Virus record (IMG/VR): IMGVR_UViG_3300025030_001713
Location: 1-40,676 of that record
Reading direction: 5' to 3' (one strand)
Origin: a virus
DNA: 40,676 nucleotides
Positions 17,043 to 23,187 of this stretch are shown here, one piece after another. Within the stretch, counting starts at the first letter, position 1; every line of letters starts with the position of its first letter. Under the pieces are notes generated by a model that was not told the DNA's origin, searched no databases, and worked only from the letters and a program-made list of their open reading frames with translations. The position numbers and the translations under genes are program-made.

Positions 17043-18170
17043 TCACGGCCCTTGCTCATTATTTTCTGGTTCGTCTTTTTTACTGACTTGCATTATTTGC
17101 TCAAACCGGTCGGCCACCTGGCGGGGGCTGCTAGGCATAACGTGACCGTAGATATCTGACGTGATGCTGGATTGTTTATGTCGTAATCTTTCCTGGACAG
17201 TGGCTAATGGCTGGCCATCGTTTAGGAGCAAGCTAGCATGGGTGTGCCGCAGGCCGTGAAAGGTCATATCCAAACCAGCTTTAGCCGCTATCTTTCGGAA
17301 CCTAGCGGATACATTCTTAACCTCATGCGGCGTGTTGTTTTTGGTGGGGAAGACCAGGCCTTTAGCTTTCTCTGCTTTGATTGACCGTAACAATTCCACC
17401 AGCTGGGCTGATATGTCTATAGATCCAGTGCTGTGGGCCTTGGGCTCGCTGAATACCAGCTCAGACCCTTCTTCTTTTTTAACCCGCTGGACTTTTCTAC
17501 GGATCTGAATAATCCTGTTATCCAGATCCACGTCCTCCCAGTGTAGCGCTAGAACCTCTCCCAACCGCATCCCTGTGTATAAAGCCGTAAATATTAAGGA
17601 GTAATCGTTATACTCCTTAGCAACTTCAAGCAGCTTGGCGATATCTTCGAGCCTGGGCATGGCGAATTTCTGTTTTTCGATTTTGGGTTTATCCACAGCT
17701 TTAACAGGATTAAACCGGAGCATTTGCATTTTGATCGCAAACTCCAGGGCTTCATGCAGCACGGTTAGGTGGTAAGCCACTGTCCGGGGGGCCAGTTCAG
17801 CTTTGAGCTTATCAGTTTTATACTTGCTGATGCTAATGGGCTTGAGGTCCTCCAAGCGGATAGCGCCCAGGGCGGGGGTGAGGTGGACCCGGCAAATCAT
17901 TTCATAACTTTCGTATGTACGCGGCGCCAGCTGCGACCTGTGATCCTCCAGCCACTGGGTTAACAGCTCTTTAACGGTGGTTTTAATTGGCTTGACAAAC
18001 GTGCCCTGTTCTACTTCGTTAATCATCCGGAGCATTTCCGCTTTAGCTTCTGGCCTGGGGCCTTTAAAGCTTATCCGGATACGATCCCGCTCTCCGTTTT
18101 CATCGCGGCCTTTGTCTATTACTATAATCCAGCTGGACTTATAACGCTTTTCAAGATGCCCTGTTGCCAT
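17043..18170 (-). CDS. int: Site-specific tyrosine recombinase (phage integrase)
   Basis: The 375-residue product has the three-part integrase layout: an N-terminal arm-binding domain (about 1-55, beginning MATGHLEKRYKSSW), a SAM-like core-binding domain (about 60-150, TVKELLTQWLEDH) and a catalytic domain (about 170-360). Catalytic residues are visible in TGMRLGEVLALHW (Arg), FHGLRHTHAS (His, Arg), RLRHKQSSIT (His) and the nucleophile Tyr in SDIYGHV. It is transcribed towards attP and its end overlaps the right arm repeat, which assigns the attachment site to this enzyme. It should catalyse integration into a tRNA-Trp gene. The excisionase candidate is at 23180. Confidence 0.95.
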   Translation of the reverse strand: MATGHLEKRYKSSWIIVIDKGRDENGERDRIRISFKGPRPEAKAEMLRMINEVEQGTFVKPIKTTVKELLTQWLEDHRSQLAPRTYESYEMICRVHLTPALGAIRLEDLKPISISKYKTDKLKAELAPRTVAYHLTVLHEALEFAIKMQMLRFNPVKAVDKPKIEKQKFAMPRLEDIAKLLEVAKEYNDYSLIFTALYTGMRLGEVLALHWEDVDLDNRIIQIRRKVQRVKKEEGSELVFSEPKAHSTGSIDISAQLVELLRSIKAEKAKGLVFPTKNNTPHEVKNVSARFRKIAAKAGLDMTFHGLRHTHASLLLNDGQPLATVQERLRHKQSSITSDIYGHVMPSSPRQVADRFEQIMQVSKKDEPENNEQGP

Positions 18171-18181
18171 GATGTCACCCT

Positions 18182-18754
18182 TTACATTGCGTTTTCAAAC
18201 TGAATTTTATAACTATCAGCTGCTTCAATATCAGCTTTTATTGTAGAGTCAAATGACTTCGTTTGTCCGCTACTGAAATTAGTGATGATAATAGGGCCAG
18301 TACCTATTAGCTTATTATTGGCGTCATAGAGACTCATCGTGAACGTAACAAAAGAATAAGATTTACCTGAGCTATTGACCATCTCTCCAATACCGTCTAC
18401 ATAACCGTAGCTCTCACTAAAACTTATATTCCCGTAATAGAACCCGCCACCAGCGTCCTTTAATTCTTGTGATGTCTTACCGCTTGCAGCTGCACTCTCA
18501 CCTATACTAACAGTCCAGGTGGATCCGTCCCAGTTTACCTGCTGGCCAAGGGTTTCAGCTACAAACCGGACCGGTACCATAGTCGTACCCTCAAAATTAA
18601 TCGCCGGCACCTCACCTGTATACTTCTGGCCCTCTACAAAGACATTAACAATTGGGTAACTTTTGTAATCCCCGTTTATTGAGGCTGCAGTTACCGCCCC
18701 TACCACGCCCGCCAGTAACAGAACTGTCAAAAACCCAACAAGACCTTTTTTCAC
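18182..18754 (-). CDS. Secreted protein with stalk and FxLYD domains
   Basis: A GTG start follows AAGGAGGGG by eight bases. The 190-residue product has a signal peptide (KKGLVGFLTVLLLAGVVGA, cleavage near AVTAAS), a copper-amine-oxidase-N domain (PAINFEGTTMVPVRFVAETLG, VNWDGSTWTVSI; about residues 35-85), and a C-terminal FxLYD domain (FTMSLYDANNKLIG, about 105-185). It is the third stalk-domain protein in the window. Its place in the leftward operon between the integrase and the ImmA/IrrE peptidase suggests expression from the prophage and display on the host surface. Function beyond that is unknown. Confidence 0.85.
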   Translation of the reverse strand: MKKGLVGFLTVLLLAGVVGAVTAASINGDYKSYPIVNVFVEGQKYTGEVPAINFEGTTMVPVRFVAETLGQQVNWDGSTWTVSIGESAAASGKTSQELKDAGGGFYYGNISFSESYGYVDGIGEMVNSSGKSYSFVTFTMSLYDANNKLIGTGPIIITNFSSGQTKSFDSTIKADIEAADSYKIQFENAM

Positions 18755-18773
18755 AACAAACCCCTCCTTAAAT

Positions 18774-19283
18774 TTATTTTCTTAGTATGATTTCCCGCCA
18801 TTTTAGCCTTTCCCTGGCGGGCTGCCCGGCTCTGACAAAGCCCACCTTAAATTCTAAAAACCACTTCGGTATATCGAAGGCCTCCAGCCACGTCCACATC
18901 TCATGCGGCCCAGCAGCTGCAAAGCGCCAAAAGAACTGATCAGGGATCAGCACCCCCGTGGCAAATTTCATGGCAAACCGTTCATCCTTACCGACCGACA
19001 CCGCCAGGCTATCCCTGGTGGGGCAGTCCATCATATCCCAGGCCCTGGCCGTATAGTAGCTAATGTGGCCAGCCCGGGGAGGGTAGACAATGTGGCCCAG
19101 CTCATGGGCCAGGACTACACGGTGCTCCTGTGTCCGGCTCTGCAAGGACTTGTCCAACACAATGACAGGGTAACTTGTATAGGCTTCTAGTTGAGGGTGT
19201 CTGGCGTGGAGGTCTTCATACCGCAACAGGACGTTCGTGGTCTCCGCAAGGTATAGCAAATTATCTAGCGTAACAATCTGCAT
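18774..19283 (-). CDS. ImmA/IrrE family metallopeptidase
   Basis: The 169-residue protein carries the gluzincin motif HELGH (His60, Glu61, His64) inside VVLAHELGHIVYPP, with a later ERFAMKFATGVLIPDQFF segment typical of this family (DUF955/PF06114). ImmA-type peptidases cleave phage or ICE repressors to trigger induction. In this phage it sits downstream of the repressor gene in the same orientation, so the repressor is the natural substrate (inference). No HTH domain is fused to it. Confidence 0.9.
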   Translation of the reverse strand: MQIVTLDNLLYLAETTNVLLRYEDLHARHPQLEAYTSYPVIVLDKSLQSRTQEHRVVLAHELGHIVYPPRAGHISYYTARAWDMMDCPTRDSLAVSVGKDERFAMKFATGVLIPDQFFWRFAAAGPHEMWTWLEAFDIPKWFLEFKVGFVRAGQPARERLKWREIILRK

Positions 19284-19344
19284 GCGCTGTCCCCATCCTT
19301 TATGCAGAATATGTCTAATCTTGTCGAATAGGCCAAGAATTACT

Positions 19345-19371
19345 AAAAGCTATCTGTTTAGATAGCTTTTT
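19345..19371 (-). terminator. Hairpin terminator, probably bidirectional
   Basis: AAAAGCTATC and GATAGCTTTT pair around a six-base loop, with A and T runs on the two sides. It lies right after hicA and would end the repressor-hicB-hicA transcript; the ImmA/IrrE gene beyond it would then need its own promoter or readthrough. Confidence 0.8.
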
Positions 19372-19373
19372 CA

Positions 19374-19604
19374 TTACTTCATAAACTCTTGAAGGTTTTC
19401 TATTGCTAAATTAGCTTGACGAAGGATAGATTGCAATGTGCCGGGGGGTAGCATGTTTTTACCGTGGACAGGAACGACAACTAGACCAGATAATTTGTCC
19501 TTTCGTAAATAATAGTGGCTTCCACGTATATGGGTAACTGTAAACCCGCCCCGCAAGAGCGCTTTGACAACTTCTTTTCCGCTTAAGCGAGGCAGCTTGG
19601 TCAC
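19374..19604 (-). CDS. hicA: HicA-type toxin (mRNA interferase)
   Basis: The 76-residue product is a full-length HicA: LSGKEVVKALLRGGF, then the catalytic His30 in the GSH motif (HIRGSHYYL), and VVVPVHGKNMLPPGTLQSIL with the usual PxHG and GTL signatures. HicA folds as a double-stranded RNA-binding-like domain and cleaves mRNA. Its ATG overlaps the hicB stop by four bases, giving antitoxin-first order (hicB-hicA). As a phage toxin it may hold the prophage in place or act in superinfection exclusion. Confidence 0.93.
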   Translation of the reverse strand: MTKLPRLSGKEVVKALLRGGFTVTHIRGSHYYLRKDKLSGLVVVPVHGKNMLPPGTLQSILRQANLAIENLQEFMK

Positions 19605-19843
19605 GGAGTTGCAACTTCCAGTTCTACTAATTCGGCTTTAATATCTCCGGACGGGAATGGCATACCTTCCTTTTCCGCGGCCTCAAGGTAGCCAATTATT
19701 GCTTCCCTGGTCTGGTCCAATGCCTCTTCACGTGTTTTCCCGTAGGTTGATAGGTAATTAAATGCAGGTACATGAGTCACCCAAACACGCTCTACAGAAT
19801 CCCATTCTATTAGCACACTATAGTGGGTTATCCTCTTGGGCAC
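19601..19843 (-). CDS. hicB: HicB-type antitoxin
   Basis: The 80-residue product fits the short HicB class: YSVLIEWDSVERVWVTHVPAF, the GKTREEALDQTREAI helix and a terminal strand. The GTG start lies ten bases after AAAGGA, inside the last codons of the repressor gene. The C-terminal DNA-binding domain of longer HicB proteins is missing, so autoregulation by itself is unlikely and expression probably depends on the repressor promoter. It should bind and neutralise HicA. Confidence 0.9.
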   Translation of the reverse strand: MPKRITHYSVLIEWDSVERVWVTHVPAFNYLSTYGKTREEALDQTREAIIGYLEAAEKEGMPFPSGDIKAELVELEVATP

Positions 19844-19849
19844 AGGGGC

Positions 19850-20719
19850 TCATTCCTTTCTTGTTGAGGTTTTATCTTTCCCGTTATTCCGCAGCTTTAT
19901 CTGTCCAGGGCTTCTAGGCCCCAGCGCCGCGATATTCCCCTTTCTGCCAGGTGGTACCGGTACGCCATAATGCTCAACGGCTTTTTTATGGAGGTACATG
20001 ATATCCTGCTCAGTCAGCTCATTCAGGTAAGCTATCTCAGATATCTTGACCAGGGCTTCACCCAGGCCGATCTCGTTGCGGGGTAGGAGGGCGTCAAGGT
20101 TGGCGTGGTAATCGGTCCTTTCTTCTTTGGCAATTGATTCATCTTTTTTCTGCTGTTTCTCTACCACCTCAAGTGCCCATTTCCAATGGCCGGCTACAAG
20201 CTCCTGTTGGTCCTCAGGGAGTTCAGCGATTTTACTTATGAGTTCTACAATATCAGGATGTGTACGACGAAGTAGAGAAAAAGCCTGGACTTCTTGATCG
20301 AAGCTCGGTTTTTTGGAAGGGAGGTTCTCTATTTCCCAGATCTTTTTTACTTTATCAGCTAAATTCTTATTTAAAATTGGTAAGCGTTCAGTCATATCTT
20401 TATAAACAGTGTTTTCACTGACACCAAAAACTTGAGCTGTGATTTTTGCAGTGGCGTGGCTGTCAAGGATATAAACGCAAATTTCCATCACTCGTTTTTG
20501 AATGTAGTTTGACATCGGAATATCGGAAATGCCAAGAAGATAGTCAACAGAGACATTATAATAGTTAGCCAGGCGTTGAAGGGTTGCAGGGTCGGGAGTG
20601 CGTTGATCAATTTCCCACATTGAAACAGCACCACGGCTAACTGCTAGTGCTTTTGCAAGATCTTCTTGTGTCATATTGCGCTGTTTCCTTAAATCTATAA
20701 TACGACCACCTAAAGCCAT
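19850..20719 (-). CDS. Phage repressor: XRE HTH fused to a SpoIIID-like HTH domain
   Basis: Residues 1-65 are a classic XRE helix-turn-helix (LRKQRNMTQEDLAKALAVSRGAVSMWE). Residues about 71-133 closely match SpoIIID, the mother-cell sporulation regulator: NYIQKRVMEI, an FGVSENTVYKDMTERLP helix-turn-helix and NKNLADKVKKI, at the same spacing as in Bacillus SpoIIID as I recall it. The rest (about 140-289) is helical, charged and unassigned. The gene is the first of the leftward operon, opposite the Cro-like gene, as expected of the lysogeny repressor. The ATG follows TAGGTGAG. The ImmA/IrrE peptidase downstream is its likely inactivator. Which of the two HTH units binds the phage operators is not known. 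Confidence 0.9.
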   Translation of the reverse strand: MALGGRIIDLRKQRNMTQEDLAKALAVSRGAVSMWEIDQRTPDPATLQRLANYYNVSVDYLLGISDIPMSNYIQKRVMEICVYILDSHATAKITAQVFGVSENTVYKDMTERLPILNKNLADKVKKIWEIENLPSKKPSFDQEVQAFSLLRRTHPDIVELISKIAELPEDQQELVAGHWKWALEVVEKQQKKDESIAKEERTDYHANLDALLPRNEIGLGEALVKISEIAYLNELTEQDIMYLHKKAVEHYGVPVPPGRKGNIAALGPRSPGQIKLRNNGKDKTSTRKE

Positions 20720-20863
20720 ATTTTCTCACCTACTTTATATCTTATTTTACCACATTATGTTGCATTATAAATAATAGCATCACAAAGTTGCAAAAGGTAT
20801 TGACTGCAACGTGATGTGGCATTATAATTAGCAGTATAAAGCAACTCATCGTGGCGATAGGAG
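20720..20863. promoter_or_regulatory. Lysis-lysogeny control region with divergent promoters and operators
   Basis: A consensus rightward promoter has TTGACT at 20800-20805 and TATAAT at 20823-20828 (17-base spacer). A leftward repressor promoter can be drawn with TTGCAA at 20788-20793 and the minus-strand TATAAT at 20764-20769 (18-base spacer). A direct repeat overlaps both -10 boxes: TTATGTTGCATTATAA (20755-20770) and TGATGTGGCATTATAA (20812-20827), 14 of 16 identical. An imperfect inverted repeat, CATCAC-AAA-GTTGC (20778-20791) and GCAACGTGATG (20806-20816), lies between them. These are the likely repressor/Cro operators. Confidence 0.85.
20800..20828 (+). promoter_or_regulatory. Rightward early promoter (sigma-A type)
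   Basis: TTGACT and a perfect TATAAT with a 17-base spacer. It would drive the Cro-like gene and the early/replication operon and is overlapped by a putative operator. Confidence 0.88.
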
Positions 20864-20872
20864 GTGGTCAAC

Positions 20873-21139
20873 ATTAATCGTCAACTGCTAATAACCTTAC
20901 GAAAAAAGGCAAAATTAACCCAACAAGATGTTGCTGAAAAGTTAGGTATTACACGAAGCTTCTATGGAATGATTGAGACAGGGGATAGAAACCCGACTTT
21001 AGATTTGGCTAGAAAAATAGCTGGTCTATTTAATGTAGACATTGAAGAGCTTTTTTTTAATGATGGTTGCCACGAATTGTTGCAAATTGGCCAGGTCTCC
21101 AGCCTGGATGCTACTGGAACTACTGGCAGAGGGGCTTGA
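20873..21139 (+). CDS. Cro-like XRE regulator, possible ATT start
   Basis: The product is a small XRE protein: LRKKAKLTQQDVAEKLGITRS, GMIETGDRNPTLDLARKIAGLF, NVDIEELFF. It is transcribed from the early promoter and faces the repressor, hence Cro-like. The only good ribosome site (AGGAGG, 20859-20864) would overlap the GTG at 20864, so that codon cannot serve as start; eight bases after the site lies ATT at 20873 in frame, and translation from it gives 88 residues. A rare AUU start (as in infC) is the best reading, though a sequence error is possible. The C-terminal 15 residues (SSLDATGTTGRGA) are low-complexity and may derive from rearranged flanking DNA. Confidence 0.8.
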   Translation: MNRQLLITLRKKAKLTQQDVAEKLGITRSFYGMIETGDRNPTLDLARKIAGLFNVDIEELFFNDGCHELLQIGQVSSLDATGTTGRGA

Positions 21140-21142
21140 TCG

Positions 21143-21718
21143 ATGAAAAATAATTATGAGTTTCGTGGCAACATTACCGCCATCTTCCTATCTGGAAACC
21201 TAGAAACATTAATTGACACTAAAGACCTTCCGTTAGTACAGCAATTTCCAAATACGTGGTTTAAACATTCCCATTGCTGTAAGTGCTCGTGGAGAGTAAT
21301 TGGCTACTTTTATGAAAACCGTAGAAAAAAGCGTCAGATTTTTTTGCATCGCTATATCATGAACGCCCCAATTGGATACGAGGTTGACCACATAGATCAC
21401 GATAGTTTAAATAATTGCCGCTCTAACTTAAGAGCTGTAACCAAATCTATTAATCAATTAAACCGTATCGGCGCCCAGCGCAATAACAAATCCAGTGGGT
21501 TACGCGGTGTAAGTTACCGAAAAGACGCTAACGTATGGGAGGGCTATTTTTGGATTAACAACAAAAGGTATCATGTCGGTTTTTTTAAGACTAAAGAAAA
21601 AGCCTATGTTACAACAACAGCTAAAAGAAATTTATGTCTTATTTCAATGGGCGTTTCAGTAGCAGACCTCCTGGATGACACCCAGGCGGCTAGGCTGGAT
21701 GTGACAGGTACGGGGTAG
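21143..21718 (+). CDS. Homing HNH endonuclease with AP2-like DNA-binding domain
   Basis: The 191-residue product has an HNH core (LHRYIMNAPIGYEVDHIDHDSLNN, read as LHRYIMNAPIG then EVDHIDHDSLNN) with the first His at the DHIDH motif and the Asn in SLNNCRSNLR, followed by an AP2/ERF-like domain (GLRGVSYRKDANVWEG, GFFKTKEKAY). This is the standard free-standing homing endonuclease of phages. The last 15 residues (DDTQAARLDVTGTG) are encoded in a 34-base repeat that recurs at 22509, so the end of the gene was probably reshaped when the element arrived. It is inserted right after the Cro-like gene. Confidence 0.88.
   Translation: MKNNYEFRGNITAIFLSGNLETLIDTKDLPLVQQFPNTWFKHSHCCKCSWRVIGYFYENRRKKRQIFLHRYIMNAPIGYEVDHIDHDSLNNCRSNLRAVTKSINQLNRIGAQRNNKSSGLRGVSYRKDANVWEGYFWINNKRYHVGFFKTKEKAYVTTTAKRNLCLISMGVSVADLLDDTQAARLDVTGTG
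21678..21711 (+). repeat. Direct repeat, copy 1 (34 bp)
   Basis: This copy lies in the last codons of the HNH gene. It begins ACACCCAGGCGGCT and continues GGCTGGATGTGACAGG. It matches the copy at 22509-22542 at 32 of 34 bases. The interval between the copies, about 830 bases, holds two small plus-strand genes and one minus-strand gene. Confidence 0.9.
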
Positions 21719-21737
21719 AGGGGGGAGGTGAGAAGGG

Positions 21738-21884
21738 ATGGAGAAGCTTGAGGTTATCAAGAAGCAGATTGAACTGCTGGGGAAAGTAAACGAGGAACTG
21801 ATGGTGCTACCTATGAACCCAGAAGTGGCAGCTCAGATAAGAGAAAATGTACTAGCAATTAACCAATTGTCACGATTTCTATAG
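21738..21884 (+). CDS. Small helical early protein (48 aa)
   Basis: An ATG just after GGGGGAGGTGAGAAGGG opens a 48-residue frame whose product is one or two amphipathic helices (KLEVIKKQIELLGKVNEEL). The stop lies within the left copy of a 12-base inverted repeat. No family is recognised. The strong ribosome site supports translation. Confidence 0.65.
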   Translation: MEKLEVIKKQIELLGKVNEELMVLPMNPEVAAQIRENVLAINQLSRFL

Positions 21885-22130
21885 GCGTCCATGGCGCTAC
21901 GAATTATTCTACGGGTGTTTTATAAGCTTTCCTAATCGCCCTTAAAATCTTTTCGTAGAACCCTGCCACGGTTTCCTGATCCGAAAGAATTTTTTGGGCT
22001 TTAAGAGAGGCGGAAGAAGTATCTCCGCCATTGGCAGAACCGATAGCACTTAACCAAGCAACCATAATATCACCGGCAAGTTCACCAAAATCTTTACCCA
22101 TTTTTCCTCCTAACTACCTGGACGCCTATA
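21880..22130. repeat. Perfect 12-bp inverted repeats bracketing a minus-strand gene
   Basis: TATAGGCGTCCA at 21880-21891 and TGGACGCCTATA at 22119-22130 are exact reverse complements. They bracket only the minus-strand gene 21904-22101. This could be a small cassette end or a stem that isolates the reversed gene; no transposase is present. Confidence 0.6.
21904..22101 (-). CDS. Small minus-strand protein (65 aa)
   Basis: The ATG lies five bases after a strong TAGGAGG site, so the gene is very likely translated although it opposes the early operon. The product (MGKDFGELAGDIMVAWLSA, then ILRAIRKAYKTPVE) is predicted helical with no signal or membrane segment. No family is recognised. Its reversed direction and flanking inverted repeats suggest separate acquisition. 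Confidence 0.7.
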   Translation of the reverse strand: MGKDFGELAGDIMVAWLSAIGSANGGDTSSASLKAQKILSDQETVAGFYEKILRAIRKAYKTPVE

Positions 22131-22194
22131 AGCAAACTCTACCAGAAATGAGGTTCGCTGGATAGAACCGAGCACTAGGAGTTTGAGAAAATCC

Positions 22195-22497
22195 ATGGAT
22201 AAACGTAAAAATAAGTGTTTCCATATCGTGCCTGTATATTACGGGGACCGCCCCGTCAGTACACGGGGGAAGCCAAATGAAAGTAAGGATTATTATTTCA
22301 GGTGCTATGCTTCCGCTGTAAAAGGTGGCCCCGACTATCGACAAGCTAATACAATAAACGATTTGTGCGATGGATGTAAAAAACATTATCACATCAAACC
22401 CTTGACTAAAGAAGAAATAAAAGAAAAGTACTATTCTGGAAAGTCGCAAGAAGTTTTAGTAGTTAGTTCCACTGGCTGGCATTTTAAGACTCTGTAG
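22195..22497 (+). CDS. Cys-rich small protein (100 aa), possible zinc binder
   Basis: The start chosen is ATG 22195; a TTG at 22183 is too close to the AGGAG site at 22177-22181, while the ATG is 13 bases from it, so the start is not settled. The product has single Cys residues near the N-terminus (KNKCFHIVPVYYG, YFRCYASA) and a DLCDGCKKHYHI motif, which could form a zinc site. No family is recognised. It lies between the inverted repeats and the second copy of the direct repeat. Confidence 0.65.
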   Translation: MDKRKNKCFHIVPVYYGDRPVSTRGKPNESKDYYFRCYASAVKGGPDYRQANTINDLCDGCKKHYHIKPLTKEEIKEKYYSGKSQEVLVVSSTGWHFKTL

Positions 22498-22508
22498 TAA
22501 TTGCTTAA

Positions 22509-22542
22509 ACACCCAGGCGGCTGGGCTGGATGTGACAGGGAC
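22509..22542 (+). repeat. Direct repeat, copy 2 (34 bp)
   Basis: Non-coding partner of the repeat at 21678-21711, differing at two bases. It follows the stop of the Cys-rich gene and precedes the ribosome site of the next gene. Confidence 0.9.
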
Positions 22543-22570
22543 AGAGTAAGGAAAGGAGGGAATAACCACG

Positions 22571-22810
22571 ATGATGAAGCACGAATTTGAAGAAAGAGTA
22601 GGCCATAGTGTTATCGATGAAGACTACGAAAAAATTGAAATAGTGTACGATTTTTACCCCAGCAACGAACCAAGCACTAAAGACGATATAGCATTCTTGT
22701 ACAGGAATTTCGGAATGAGACTTATCGACGACATGTTACCCAGGGCGCAAAAAGTAGCAGAACTTGATTTGCAAATAGATAAGGCTAAATCAGAACTTTC
22801 AAAGCTTTAA
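22571..22810 (+). CDS. Hypothetical early protein (79 aa)
   Basis: The gene starts with two successive ATG codons after GGAAAGGAGGG. The acidic 79-residue product has VYDFYPSNEPSTKDDIAFLYRNFG in the middle (two short parts VYDFYPSN and DDIAFLYRNFG) and a C-terminal helix with heptad spacing (LDLQIDKAKSELSKL). No family is recognised. It ends four bases into a convergent minus-strand gene. Confidence 0.7.
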   Translation: MMKHEFEERVGHSVIDEDYEKIEIVYDFYPSNEPSTKDDIAFLYRNFGMRLIDDMLPRAQKVAELDLQIDKAKSELSKL

Positions 22811-22983
22811 CTTTTCTTGCCAGCCACCACGTAAATAGCCAGCACGACATAAGTAAACTCAGCCCCGTCAGCCACCATTTCTATCTGGTGAACTCGAGTA
22901 GGACGCTGCTGCTGGAGCCAGGCGTTAACCTGCTCCTGCAGCTCACGGTGGTCGTTAGATGCAAAGCATTTGCACTGGTACAC
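22807..22983 (-). CDS. Small minus-strand protein resembling the Cse60 family
   Basis: The start is the GTG at 22983, nine bases after AAGGAG; the TTG at 22992 abuts the ribosome site. The 58-residue product reads YQCKCFASNDHRELQEQVNAWL, then a strand pair IEMVADGAEF and TYVVLAIYVV. This helix-plus-hairpin pattern recalls the small sporulation protein Cse60 family (PF10957), which also occurs in phages. The assignment is tentative. It faces the early operon, like the 65-residue gene at 21904. Confidence 0.65.
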   Translation of the reverse strand: MYQCKCFASNDHRELQEQVNAWLQQQRPTRVHQIEMVADGAEFTYVVLAIYVVAGKKS

Positions 22984-23016
22984 AGGAATCAACTCCTTGA
23001 AGGGAGGTGAGAAAGG

Positions 23017-23187
23017 ATGGACTATTACGGCAAGGCAAGAAAAGAGATAGTAGCAGCTATAATCCTATCAACGGTTAGAAACCACAGTTTGTCGTACAGC
23101 GACGCAAGGGTAGCACTGGAGTATGCGATGGCCAAAATTGAAACCGAAAGAGAAACGCTGGATAGAAAGGAGGCTAGGAATGCCTGA
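23017..23187 (+). CDS. Small early protein (56 aa)
   Basis: The ATG follows AGGGAGGTGAGAAAGG. The product is a single helical unit (YYGKARKEIVAAIILS, ARVALEYAMAKIETERETL). It ends a few bases inside the next gene, so the two are coupled. No family is recognised. Confidence 0.7.
   Translation: MDYYGKARKEIVAAIILSTVRNHSLSYSDARVALEYAMAKIETERETLDRKEARNA

Larger units (their letters stand above)
16774..17053. other. attP: Phage attachment site attP with arm-type repeats
   Basis: The tRNA-derived core (16919-16963) is flanked by near-identical arm repeats: 16774-16802 and 17027-17053 share ATAAACCGCGGCC, then (differing by an indel) AATCACGGCCCTT; a partial copy CATCACGGCCC lies at 17011-17021. 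Such repeated arm sites bind the N-terminal domain of tyrosine integrases. The right arm overlaps the last codons of the integrase gene. The whole gap 16595-17042 has no convincing gene; the frame at 16678-16974 runs through the tRNA sequence and is rejected. Confidence 0.8.
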
